NCBI GenBank assembly: GCA_018266075.1
Contig: JAFEBB010000050.1
Span: forward strand, 1 to 56,820
Source: Deltaproteobacteria bacterium
Lineage (GTDB): Bacteria > Myxococcota > Myxococcia > Myxococcales > SZAS-1
DNA length: 56,820 nt
Direction of reading: 5' to 3'
Positions 18,017 to 28,030 of this stretch are shown piece after piece (within the stretch, counting starts at the first letter, position 1; every line of letters starts with the position of its first letter). Both the position numbers and the translations under genes were made by a program. The notes below the pieces were generated by a model. The model was not told the origin of the DNA, ran no database searches, and saw nothing but the letters and a program-made list of their open reading frames with translations.

Positions 18017-20368
18017 GGTCATCGTGCCCGCGTCGGCGAGATCGATGCCCAGGTGCGGACCGTTGGCTTCGCAGTAGAGCCACGGGCCTGCCGTGAGCCG
18101 CGCGCGGTAGAGCGTGAAGTAGCTCCCCGTGGCCGGCGTGGCGATCGTCGCCTTGTACTCGTCGTTGGCGTGATCGCCCACGTTGAGGCCATCGACGTCC
18201 ACGTTGTAGCTCGCGGGCGTCCAGACCCAGCTGCCGTCGCCGGGGCCGTAGCCGAACTGCAGCTCGATGCCCGCGCCCTGGCCCACCTGGTCCGTCACGC
18301 CGGGCTGGAAGACGCGGCCGTAGAAGTCGCCGCCCGCGTCGCCGAGCGCGACCTGGGTGGGGAATTGCAGATTGCACCAGCTCACCGTGTCGCCCACGAC
18401 CAGCGAGCCGGCCGCGAGCGGCGCGTAGCTCGCGTGCGGTCCGTCGACCTCGCAGTCCGTCCAGGGGCCGCCGTCGATCGCCGCGCGGAACGCGAGCGCG
18501 TAGTTGCCCACCGGCGCCGCGAGCGTGGCCTGGTACTCGTCGTTGTTGATGTCGCTCGAGCCGCTGAACGAGGACACGTCGGTGTTGTAGGTCGCGTCCT
18601 GCCAGCTGAAGCCGCCGTCCTCGAAGCCCAGCCCGAGCTGCATGAAGATGCCCGCGCCCTGCCCGGCCTGGTCGGTCACGCCCGGCTGGTACACGCGGCC
18701 GTACGCCGTCACCGGCTGGCTGGGCGAGAGCTGGAGCTCGGTCGGGTACTGCAGGTTGCACCACGCCACCGTCGGCGGCGCCGCGGGCGTCACGGTGAGC
18801 GAGCCCGTCTGCGTGACATCGAGCGCGCTGTTCGGGCCATTGAGCTCGCAGTACGTCCACGGGCCGCCGTCGAGCATCGCGCGGAACGCCGTCGCGTACG
18901 TGCCCACGCCGGGATCCTGGCCGGTCCACGCGTACTCGTCGTTGGCATTGCCGTTGCCGCGGTCGCCGTCGTACGTGGCCGCGTTCCAGCTCCAGCCTCC
19001 GTCGGGCCAGCCAATGCCGGCCTCCATGGCGATTCCCGCGCCCTGCCCCGCAGAGTCGGTCACGCCCGGCTGGTAGACCTGGCCATAGAGCGTGAGCGGC
19101 GCACCCGGCGCGCCGGTCGCCGCGGTCGGGAATTGCAAATTGCACCAGGACACCACCGGCGGCGGCGGAACGGCCGACACGAGCTCGCCGAGCTGCGTGG
19201 AATCGAGCGTGTCGTGCAGGCCGTCGAGCTCGCAGTAGTGCCAGCCGCCGTCGTTCGCGCGCGCGCGGAATGCGGTCGCGTAGATGCCCGGCGCCGGGCC
19301 GACGCCGGTGAAGAGGTACTCGTCGTTGTTGATGTCGCTGGCGCCCGGCGAGCTGGGCACGTCGGTGTTGTAGGTGGCTTCACTCCAGGTGAAACCGCCG
19401 TCGTCGAAGCCGATGCCCGCTTGCATCTCGACGCCCGCGCCCTGGCCGACTTGATCGGTCACGCCCTGCTCGTACACCCGCCCGTAGAGCGTGAAGCTGC
19501 CGCCTGGCGCCACGCCCGCGTCGGCCGGGAACTGCAAATTGCAGAAGGAGATGTCGCCGACGACGGGCGGCGTCGAGGTCACGACGTCTTCCTGGGTCGA
19601 ATCGAGCGTCGCGTGCGGGCCGTCCTTCTCGCAGTAGGTCCACGGGCCGCCGCCGACCGACGCGCGATAGGCCGCGAGCGTCGTCCCCACCGCGGGAAAG
19701 GCGGTGTGCAGCACGTACTCGTCGTTGGCGTGATCGCCCGCGCTGTTGCCGTCGGCGTCGGTGTTGTAGGTCGCGTCCTGCCACTGGATGCCGCCGTCGT
19801 CGCCCGCGAGCCCGGCCTGCATGCTCACGCCCGCGCCCTGGCCGATCTGGTCGGTCACGCCCTGCACGTAGACCCGTCCATAGAGATCGAGCGGCGTGCC
19901 CGCAACGCCGGTGGGATCGATCGGGAACTGGATGTTGCACCAGCCGACGCTCGGGCCTTGGCTCGGCGACGTGTACGTGAAGCCCTTGCGCAGATCGCCC
20001 GAGCGCGAGTCGGGGTTCACCACGATCACGTCGACCTGGCCCACCGCGCCCGCGGGCGTGACGCCGTCGATCTCCGTGGCGCTCTTCACCACCACGCTGG
20101 TGAGCGGGTTCAGGCCAATCTTCACCGTGGCGCCGCTGGCGAAGTTCGAGCCGGTGATGACCACCGACGTGCCGCCGTCGACGGGGCCGGTGCTGGGCGC
20201 CATCGCAGTGGGGTTGGGGCTCGCCGAGCTCCCGCTGGTGCCGGTGCTGCCGCCGGTGCCGCTGGTGCCGGTGGTCGAGCCGCTGCCCCCATCCTTGCCG
20301 TTCGAGCTGCTGCCGCTGCAGCCCGCCAACACCAGTGCCCCGACGGCGACGTAGCGCTTCCAACCCAT
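18008..20368 (-). CDS. TIG-domain lipoprotein with five tandem ~120-residue repeats
   Basis: 786 aa. Lipoprotein signal MGWKRYVAVGALVLAGC (Cys17), a Gly/Ser/Thr-rich linker, and one IPT/TIG immunoglobulin-like domain (about 55-135: PSTGPVDGGTSVVITGSNF). Five repeats follow, each beginning near W/F-CNLQFP, passing through LYGRVYxQGVTDQ, GQGAG, ATYNTD and NDEY, and ending near GGPWTYCE-DGPH. Similar modules occur as accessory domains of secreted bacterial proteins. Two Cys per repeat (start and end) could form a disulfide. Probably a surface-exposed binding or adhesive protein. ATG 20368 follows GGAGG. Transcribed alone. Confidence 0.8.
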   Translation of the reverse strand: MGWKRYVAVGALVLAGCSGSSSNGKDGGSGSTTGTSGTGGSTGTSGSSASPNPTAMAPSTGPVDGGTSVVITGSNFASGATVKIGLNPLTSVVVKSATEIDGVTPAGAVGQVDVIVVNPDSRSGDLRKGFTYTSPSQGPSVGWCNIQFPIDPTGVAGTPLDLYGRVYVQGVTDQIGQGAGVSMQAGLAGDDGGIQWQDATYNTDADGNSAGDHANDEYVLHTAFPAVGTTLAAYRASVGGGPWTYCEKDGPHATLDSTQEDVVTSTPPVVGDISFCNLQFPADAGVAPGGSFTLYGRVYEQGVTDQVGQGAGVEMQAGIGFDDGGFTWSEATYNTDVPSSPGASDINNDEYLFTGVGPAPGIYATAFRARANDGGWHYCELDGLHDTLDSTQLGELVSAVPPPPVVSWCNLQFPTAATGAPGAPLTLYGQVYQPGVTDSAGQGAGIAMEAGIGWPDGGWSWNAATYDGDRGNGNANDEYAWTGQDPGVGTYATAFRAMLDGGPWTYCELNGPNSALDVTQTGSLTVTPAAPPTVAWCNLQYPTELQLSPSQPVTAYGRVYQPGVTDQAGQGAGIFMQLGLGFEDGGFSWQDATYNTDVSSFSGSSDINNDEYQATLAAPVGNYALAFRAAIDGGPWTDCEVDGPHASYAPLAAGSLVVGDTVSWCNLQFPTQVALGDAGGDFYGRVFQPGVTDQVGQGAGIELQFGYGPGDGSWVWTPASYNVDVDGLNVGDHANDEYKATIATPATGSYFTLYRARLTAGPWLYCEANGPHLGIDLADAGTMTAP

Positions 20369-20453
20369 GGTGCCTCCAGAAGTGCGCACTCTACGAAAAC
20401 GGTGGCCGACGGCGCCATACACAGTCGTTGTCGCGCACGTCGCGGTCCGCTAC

Positions 20454-21653
20454 ATGAGCGCCATGGCTGCATCGCCCGTGGAGCTCGTGGATCGCGCGGA
20501 GGCCCTGCCGGAGCTGGTGAAGCGGCTCGCGGGCGCGCGCGCCATCGCCGTGGACCTCGAGAGCAATGGGCTCTTCGCCTACACCGCGCGGCTCTGCACC
20601 CTGCAGATCCTCGACGCCGACGACACCCAGGTCATCGTCGTCGATCCGCTCAAGCTGCCGGACGCGGCGCTGGCCCCGCTCGCGGCGCTGCTGGGCGAGA
20701 GCGGCCCGCGCAAGCTCATCCACGACGTGGCCTTCGACGCGCGCATCCTCGCGCAGCACGGCCTGCCGCTGGCGAACGTCTTCGACACCGCGCTCGCCGC
20801 GCGCTTCCTGGGCCTGCAAGCGACGGGGCTGGGCTCGCTGGCGGAGGTGCGCCTGGGCCAGAAGCTGTCGAAGAAGATGCAGCACCATGATTGGGGCCGC
20901 CGTCCGTTGAATCGCGAAGCGGTCGAGTACCTCGCGGGCGACGTGATGGTGATGCCGCCCTTGGCCACGCAGCTCTACGCGGAGATCGAGGCCAAGGCGC
21001 TCGGGCCGGAGCTCGAGGAGGAGACGCGCTATCGCCTGCTCTCCGCGCAGCGCGACGCAGGCGTGGCCGATCCGCGGCCCGCGTACGTGCGCATGCGCGA
21101 TGCCGAGAAGCTGCCGCGTCCGGCGCTGGCCGTGCTGCGCGAGGTGGCCGAGGTTCGCGAGCGCGAGGCGAGGCGGCTGGGCGTGCCGCCGTTCAAGGTG
21201 CTCGACAACTCGGTGCTCATGGAGCTCGCCAAGAAGCCGCCCGCGTCGAAGGACGAGCTTTCGCGCGTGCGCGGGCTGCAGCACCCGCGCGCAAAGGCGC
21301 TGCACGGTGCGCTCTTCGACGCCATGGAGCGTTCGCGCGGCACGCCGGACATTCCTGCCAACGAGCGCGCGGAGTTCTTCACGCCGCCGCCCAAGCCGCC
21401 GCGCGCGGAGCTCACCGCCACGCGGCAGCGCGAGCAGCGCCTGATGGTGTGGCGGAAGGCGCAGGCGCAGGCGCGCGGGGTCGACGAGCAGGCGATTCTT
21501 CCGGGCCACGTGCTGCGTCGGCTTGCCGAGCAAGCGCCGCAGTCGCAGGAGTTGCTCGCGGCGACGGCGGGGCTCGGTGCGTTCCGCGCCACGCGTGACG
21601 GCGCCGCGCTGCTTCAAGCGATTCGCGGCCCCGCGCCGGGTGCGACGCCATGA
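20454..21653 (+). CDS. rnd: Ribonuclease D
   Basis: About 399 aa. DEDDy exonuclease motifs are present: IAVDLESNGL (Exo I), LIHDVAFDARIL (Exo II) and EYLAGDVMV with Tyr-x3-Asp (Exo III); an HRDC region follows around residues 200-290. It trims 3' ends of tRNA precursors and other structured RNAs. ATG 20454 was chosen; the ATG at 20463 is equally plausible, and neither has a strong ribosome site, while the open frame back to 20367 is an unlikely extension across the promoter region. The stop overlaps the start of the thioesterase gene (ATGA). Confidence 0.9.
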   Translation: MSAMAASPVELVDRAEALPELVKRLAGARAIAVDLESNGLFAYTARLCTLQILDADDTQVIVVDPLKLPDAALAPLAALLGESGPRKLIHDVAFDARILAQHGLPLANVFDTALAARFLGLQATGLGSLAEVRLGQKLSKKMQHHDWGRRPLNREAVEYLAGDVMVMPPLATQLYAEIEAKALGPELEEETRYRLLSAQRDAGVADPRPAYVRMRDAEKLPRPALAVLREVAEVREREARRLGVPPFKVLDNSVLMELAKKPPASKDELSRVRGLQHPRAKALHGALFDAMERSRGTPDIPANERAEFFTPPPKPPRAELTATRQREQRLMVWRKAQAQARGVDEQAILPGHVLRRLAEQAPQSQELLAATAGLGAFRATRDGAALLQAIRGPAPGATP

Positions 21654-22081
21654 GCGGGGCGCCCGAGTCGCGGTTCACGCTGCGGCTGCATGCGGCCGAT
21701 GCCGACATCGACGAGCTTGGCCATGTCTCGAATCTCGTCTACGTGCGCTGGGTGCAAGAAGTGGCGCAAGCGCACTCGACCGCGCGCGGCTGGGATCTCG
21801 CGGCGTACCAGCGACTGGGCGCGGTCTTCGTGGTCCGCAAGCACGAGATCGAGTACCTGGCGCCGGTGCAGCGCGGCGAAGAGGTCGAGCTCGCCACGTG
21901 GATCGACTCGTGGCGCGGGCCTTCGGCGCAGCGGCACACGCGCATGCGTCGCGTCGCGGATGGCCGCGATGTGGCGCGCGCGGTGACGCACTGGGTGCTG
22001 GTGACGATGCCCGAAGGTCGCCCGAAGCGGATTCCGCCCGAGCTGGTGGACGCCTTCGACGCGCACCACATCAAGCGTTGA
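21650..22081 (+). CDS. Hotdog-fold acyl-CoA thioesterase
   Basis: 143 aa, the usual size of 4HBT/YbgC-FadM-type thioesterases. The N-terminal block (HAADADIDELGHVSNLVYVR) matches the family signature, with Asp20, Asp22 and Asn28 in the region that normally holds the catalytic acid and supports CoA binding, and VFVVRKHEIEYLAPVQRGEEV is the central strand. It should hydrolyse an acyl-CoA to the free acid; the substrate cannot be deduced. Translationally coupled to RNase D by a 4-bp overlap, although no functional link between the two is known to me. Confidence 0.85.
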   Translation: MSGAPESRFTLRLHAADADIDELGHVSNLVYVRWVQEVAQAHSTARGWDLAAYQRLGAVFVVRKHEIEYLAPVQRGEEVELATWIDSWRGPSAQRHTRMRRVADGRDVARAVTHWVLVTMPEGRPKRIPPELVDAFDAHHIKR

Positions 22082-22090
22082 AACGTTTCA
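22079..22090. promoter_or_regulatory. Perfect LacI/CcpA-type palindrome at the 3' end of the starch operon
   Basis: TGAAACGTTTCA is a perfect 12-bp dyad and agrees with the general LacI/GalR-family operator pattern (TGnAAnCGnTTnCA). It overlaps the thioesterase stop codon and lies 20 bp beyond the malG stop, not at a promoter, so an operator role is uncertain; it could also be a weak hairpin. Confidence 0.3.
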
Positions 22091-22110
22091 GTTAATACCA
22101 GCCACAGCTG

Positions 22111-22956
22111 TCAGCCCTTCACGCCGCCTGCGGTCAGACCACCGACCAGGTGCTTCTGCAGCGCGAAGAACACGGCCATCACCGGCACGCTGACCACGAT
22201 CGCGCCGGCGGCGAAGTGGCCCCACTCGGTCTTGTACTCGCCCACGAAGCGCTGGAGCGCCACGGGGAGCGTGAAGAGCGTCTGGTCGTCGAGGAACGTG
22301 GCCGCGAGGATGAACTCGTTCCAGGCGGTCATGAATGAGAAGAGCGCGGTCACCGCGAGCGCCGGACGCGCCAGCGGCAAGACCACGCGCCAGAAGATCT
22401 GCCCGTAGGTGGCGCCGTCGAGCAGCGCGGCTTCCTCGAGGTCGCGCGGGATGGTGTCGAAGTAGCCCTTGAGCATCCACACGCAGAACGGCACCGAGCT
22501 CGTCGCGTACACCAGCACCAGCCCGCCGATGCTGTTGAGCAGGTGCAGGTGGTTCATGATCGCGTAGAGCGGCACGCTCATCATCGTCGCGGGGAACATC
22601 TGCGTGGCCAGCAGCGCCGTCAGGCCCGCGCGCCGACCGGTGAACTCGAAGCGGCTCATGGCGTACGCCGCGCTCGTGGAGAGCAGCATCCCCACGGCCG
22701 TCGTCAGCGCCGAGACGAGCAGCGAGTTCCCCAGCTGCCGCAAGAAGAGCAGATGCCCGGCGGCGTCGGTGGTGAAGAGCAGCTCCTTGAAGTTCTGCAG
22801 CGTGGGATTCGGCGGAATCGGACGCAGCCCCGGGGTGAAGCCCTGCCCCGGCGAGACCGCGAGGCCCACCACCCAGAGCACCGGATAGAGCGTGACCGCG
22901 CACGCGAGCACCAGGCCCACGTGCGTGAGCGCCATCGTCCAGCGCGCGCGCTTCAC
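22111..22956 (-). CDS. malG: Maltodextrin-type ABC transporter permease (MalG family)
   Basis: 281 aa with about six membrane helices. The permease EAA loop (LEEAALLDGATYGQIFWRVV, followed by LPLARP) is intact; this loop docks on the MalK ATPase. Family features of MalG include the short N-terminal cytoplasmic part and FSFMTAWNEFILAATFL near the C-terminus. Forms the inner-membrane channel together with the MalF part of the upstream fusion. GTG 22956 overlaps the preceding stop by 4 bp. Last gene of the operon. Substrate is inferred as maltodextrin from the neighbouring starch-degrading genes. Confidence 0.93.
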   Translation of the reverse strand: MKRARWTMALTHVGLVLACAVTLYPVLWVVGLAVSPGQGFTPGLRPIPPNPTLQNFKELLFTTDAAGHLLFLRQLGNSLLVSALTTAVGMLLSTSAAYAMSRFEFTGRRAGLTALLATQMFPATMMSVPLYAIMNHLHLLNSIGGLVLVYATSSVPFCVWMLKGYFDTIPRDLEEAALLDGATYGQIFWRVVLPLARPALAVTALFSFMTAWNEFILAATFLDDQTLFTLPVALQRFVGEYKTEWGHFAAGAIVVSVPVMAVFFALQKHLVGGLTAGGVKG

Positions 22957-25126
22957 GTGGCCTCCAGCGCCGGGTCCTTGCCCACGCGTCGGGTGAGCGC
23001 GGAGTAACCCAGTAGGAAAACGAAGATGAGCGTGGAGTAGGCGGCTGCGAAACCGAATTGTTCATTTCGCTGGAAGGCCCAGCGGTAGGCCTCGGAGACC
23101 AGGATGTCCGTCGATCCGCCCGGGTCGCCGCCGCTCACCAGGTAGATCACGTTGAACATGTTGAAGGTCCACACGCTGCCCAGGATGAGCGCCGGCAAGA
23201 GCGCGGGCCGCAAGAGCGGCAAGGTGATGTGGCGGAACTGCGCCCACTTCGACGCGCCGTCCACCTCCGCCGCCTCGTAGAGCTCGCTGGGAATCGACTG
23301 CAACGCGCCCAACGTCACCACCATCATGAACGGAAAGCCGAGCCAGGTGTTGGTGACCACGTTCGCCGCGAACGCCGTCGAGAAGTGCGTGAACCAGGAG
23401 ATGGGCTCGAGGTGCAACGCGCGCAACAAGGCGCTGATGGCGCCGAACTGACGGTGGAACATGCCCTTCCAGATGAGCGCGGTGATGTAGTTGGGAATCG
23501 CCCAGGGGACAATCAATAGAACGCGATAGAGCCCCTTCAACTTCAGGAGCGGGTCGCGAAGGACCAATGCCAGCCCCAACCCGAGCGCCGCGTGCGCCGA
23601 GACGTTCACCACGGTCCAGAGCAGCGTCACGCCGAGGGTGAAGTAGAAGTTCATCGGCTCGGTCAGGCGATAGTCGCGCGAGCTCAAGATGTCGAAGAAG
23701 TTCTGCAGGCCGATGAAGGTGAAGTGGCCTTCCTGGTGGTGGAAGAACGCCAGGCCCATCCCCGCGCCGAAGGGAATGAAGACCAGCACCAACAGCCCCG
23801 CGGCTGCGGGCGCCACATACGCATAGGCCTTGGAGCCCACGTCGAACACGGCGGAGACCGGTGCTCCGCCGGCGCGCCGCGGACGACGCCGCAAGATGAC
23901 GCCCGCCCCACCGAGCATCACCAGCGCGCCGAGGACGTACGGCACCGGGCTCTGCTCGGGCGGCGCCGCGCGCGTCGTCGCGAGCAGGCGGCGCTGGGCC
24001 TGAGAGAGCGCATCATGGGGCGAGAGCCCGCTCGAGAGCACCGACGCCAGCGCGCGCTTCTCCGGCTCCCACACCGCGCCCATCGCCGGCGTGTTGTCCA
24101 TGGGCAAGCCGAGCTGCGCCTGCTTGGAGAACGCGCTCAGCAACGCGTCGCCGCCGACGCGCGGATCCGAATACGCGCTCAACGTGGCGACGACCTGGCG
24201 ACCCGTCACCGCGCGCTCGATGGCCGCGTCACGCGAGGCGAGAAACTTCGCGAGCGCGCGCGCGCCCTCGGGCGCATTCGCAAAGTGCGACACCATCGCG
24301 CCCTCGACGGTGAGCAGCGGGCGCATCGGCTGCCCCGTCGACGAGACCGTGGGCAGCGTGGCAACCGCATAATCGACATTGTGCAATTCACCCGCGAGCC
24401 ACGGGCCGCTGATCACCATCGCCGCGTTGCCGCTGTCGAAGAGCGAGGTCACCAAGGTCGCCGAGGGCTCGTCCGGCACGACCTTCTTGTCCAACACGAG
24501 CTGCCGCACGAACTCCAGCGCGTTCTCCGCCTCGGGCGTGTCGAGCTCCGCGCGGTGTCCCGGCTCCTGGAAGATGGTCCCGCCGAAGCCCGTGAGAAAT
24601 GCCGCGTGCAAATAGAAGTCGGTCGCCGCGTACGCGAGTCCGTAACGCTGGTGCGCGAGATCGGTCTGGGCCTCGGCGATGCGCACGAGCTCGTCCGTAT
24701 TCGCGGGCGGCTGGGGCACCAGCTTCTTGTTGTAGTAGAGCGCCACGCTCTTCAGGCTCAGCGGCAGCGCGTAGGTGTGACCTTCGAAGCGCACGGCGTC
24801 GAGCGCGGTGGGCGCGAGGTCCTTGGACATCTCGCCCGCTTCGTCGTCGAGCGGCGCTAGAAATCCCTCGCGCGCCCAGCCGCCGATGCGCTCCTGCGCA
24901 TAGATGAAGAGATCCGGCCCGTGGCCCGTGGGAATCGCGGAGGTCAGCTTGCTCGCGTAGGCGTCGTAGGGAATCGCGAGCAGCTCCGCGTGAAACTGCG
25001 GGTTCGCGGCGTTGAACTGATCGACGAGCTTCGTGAGCGCCTGCTCTTCACCGCCGCGGTACGCGTGCCAAACCATCACGGGCTGGGGCGCGGCAGTGAG
25101 CGTCGCGACCAGCGCCAGCGCGGCGA

Positions 25127-25130
<4 letters not shown>
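22953..25130 (-). CDS. Fused MalE-MalF: solute-binding domain joined to ABC permease
   Basis: 725 aa. Residues 1-16 are a hydrophobic export signal; about 17-390 form a MalE-type sugar-binding domain (VMVWHAYRGGEEQ, GPDLFIYAQERIGGWA, YALPLSLKSVALYYNK, MVISGPWLAG). A membrane helix (about 397-413) and basic RRRPRR (414-419) lead into a complete MalF-like permease (about 435-725) with the EAA loop ELYEAAEVDGASKWAQFRHI. The topology works: binding domain in the periplasm, basic link in the cytoplasm, permease helices after it. MalE and MalF are normally separate proteins. GTG 25130 overlaps malK's stop. No stop or frameshift between the halves; the frame is continuous. Confidence 0.9.
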
Positions 25131-26218
<1,088 letters not shown>

Positions 26219-26284
26219 GTTGCCTCCACACCGATGCTGCGCGTGGAGCAATAAACCGCAGATCGCCGCTGGGAGAAAGCCCTC

Positions 26285-26905
26285 TCAGGTCGGACTGTGG
26301 GCCGGCAGAGCAGGCACGACCTGCAAATCGCCGTACCCGAGCGTGCGAACGAGCGCCCGCAAGGCACGCTCCGATGACGCGCGCGCCCGCTCACGCAGCT
26401 TCGGATCCGTGCTCGCGTCATGCGCGAACGCCTGCTTCGCCTGCTCGAGCAACTGCGCGGTCTCGGCGCTGTCCAGGTTGGAGTCGATGATCTCCGTGGC
26501 GCCCGGATCCAGCTCAACCTGCGAGATCACCGGCGGCAGCACCACCAGCACCCGGTCGCGGTCCACGCGCACGTGGTTCTCGTCGAGCTGCTGCAGGTCG
26601 AGCCCGAGGTGAACGGTCGCAAAGAGGATGGCTCGACCGTGCGGATCGCGCAGGTTGTAGCGCGCCCAGGTCACCACGTTCTGCCAGGTGGAGTCGCTCG
26701 GCGCGGGCGGATCCGGCGCGAAGTTGAGCTTCTTGTAGACGCTCACGTCGAGCGTCTCCAGCCGCGCGGCCTCGCGCATCTGGGTGATGACCGTGGGCCC
26801 GTCGGGAAGCGGCTTGGGCCTGGGCGCGAACATCTGGAACGCGACCAGCAGCCCGCCCACGAGCCCGAGGAGCACGCCGACGAGGACCATCACGATGCGT
26901 CGCAT
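26285..26905 (-). CDS. DUF4230 domain-containing membrane-anchored protein
   Basis: 206 aa. One N-terminal membrane helix (VMVLVGVLLGLVGGLLVAF), then a periplasmic domain with the DUF4230 pattern: ITQMREAARLETLDVSVYK at the start, a strand with LFATVHLGLDL, and VLVVLPPVISQVELDP followed by a charged helical C-terminus. The function of the family is unknown. It sits inside the starch operon, 10 bp after the methyltransferase and 66 bp before malK, with no obvious connection to sugar metabolism. Confidence 0.8.
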   Translation of the reverse strand: MRRIVMVLVGVLLGLVGGLLVAFQMFAPRPKPLPDGPTVITQMREAARLETLDVSVYKKLNFAPDPPAPSDSTWQNVVTWARYNLRDPHGRAILFATVHLGLDLQQLDENHVRVDRDRVLVVLPPVISQVELDPGATEIIDSNLDSAETAQLLEQAKQAFAHDASTDPKLRERARASSERALRALVRTLGYGDLQVVPALPAHSPT

Positions 26906-26914
26906 GCCCCGAGC

Positions 26915-28030
26915 CTACCGCGGCGCGAGTCGATAGAGCGCCGTCTGCTCCTGGGAACGCGCGACGTGCAGCACGTCTTCCCGATCATTCGCGCGCTTGT
27001 GACGCGGCGTGGTCCGAAGTGTGTCGCGAATCACCAATCCAGCAGTTTCGAAAAGCTCTGGCAGCATGGCCGCGGGGCGAAGCCCGAGCCGCTCCGCGAG
27101 ATCCGACATCACCAGCCAGCCTTCGCCACCGGGCGCGAGGTGATCCTTCAACTCGAGGACGAAACGCTTCAGGAAGCCGCTGTCGAGATCGTAGATGGCG
27201 CGCTCGATGCGCGACGTGGGCCGACCGGGCAGCCATGGCGGATTACACACTATCAAGTCGGCGCGGCCTTCCGGCCACACGTCCAGCTGCCGAACCTCGA
27301 CCCGATCCGCAAATCCCAACCGCGTGATGTTTTCGTTGGCGCACTGGAAGGAGCGCAGATCCGAGTCCGTCGCGACGATCTTCGGTACGCCGCGCTTCGC
27401 GAGCACCGCCGCGAGAACGCCGGTCCCCGTGCCGATGTCGAACGCGAGCTTTGCATTGTTGAGTGGGGCCTGCGCGACGAGCTCCACGTACTCGCCGCGA
27501 ATCGGCGCGAAGACGCCAAAGTGTGGATGCACGCGAGCGCCAAGCGCAGGCACGTCCACGCCGTTCTCGCGCCACTCGTGCGCGCCCACCGTGCCAAGGA
27601 CTTCACGCAGCGGCACGAGCGCAGGACGCGGCAGTGAAATCCACGCCTCGCGAAGCGCCTTCGACAGATCCGGCGCACGACGCATGGGAATCACAAAGTT
27701 CTCATCCACCTCGACGAGGAGCTTGCCGGCGATCTGCGCTTCGCGCCCCTGGCGCTGTCGATACAGTTGAAAGTCGCGAGCCAGATCGCCGGTGTGCTTC
27801 GCGTCCTTCACTCGACGGGTGATCGCGCCGAGCAGCTGTCGAGCGTTGTGGTAGTCGCCACGGTAGAGCAGCGACGTCCCCTCGGCAGCCAAGCGAAATG
27901 CTTCGTTCGCACGGGTCGTGTCATCGGCGAGCACCACCCGCCTCGGCAATGGCGAGCTCTCCGAAATCCACAACGCTCGACGCCGAGTCCCGCCCTCTTC
28001 CCAGCTGACCTCGGCGAGCTCGGCCTTCAC
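26915..28030 (-). CDS. Class I SAM-dependent methyltransferase with NPPW motif
   Basis: 371 aa. SAM-binding motif I DIGTGTG (198-204), an acidic residue after strand 2 (ATDSD), and the catalytic NPPW (263-266), which is characteristic of enzymes methylating amide or exocyclic nitrogen atoms (HemK/PrmC, RlmG and RsmC types). The N-terminal 180 residues form an additional domain I do not recognise, containing LLYRGDYHNARQLL. The target could be rRNA, a protein Gln or a DNA base; the sequence does not decide. Its GTG overlaps the stop of the amylase gene (GTGA), so it is embedded in the starch operon. Confidence 0.85.
   Translation of the reverse strand: MKAELAEVSWEEGGTRRRALWISESSPLPRRVVLADDTTRANEAFRLAAEGTSLLYRGDYHNARQLLGAITRRVKDAKHTGDLARDFQLYRQRQGREAQIAGKLLVEVDENFVIPMRRAPDLSKALREAWISLPRPALVPLREVLGTVGAHEWRENGVDVPALGARVHPHFGVFAPIRGEYVELVAQAPLNNAKLAFDIGTGTGVLAAVLAKRGVPKIVATDSDLRSFQCANENITRLGFADRVEVRQLDVWPEGRADLIVCNPPWLPGRPTSRIERAIYDLDSGFLKRFVLELKDHLAPGGEGWLVMSDLAERLGLRPAAMLPELFETAGLVIRDTLRTTPRHKRANDREDVLHVARSQEQTALYRLAPR

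Noticed and set aside
17951-20890. A 979-codon plus-strand frame across the TIG-domain gene and into rnd
   Set aside because: Antisense or out of frame to two well-supported genes; typical high-GC shadow.
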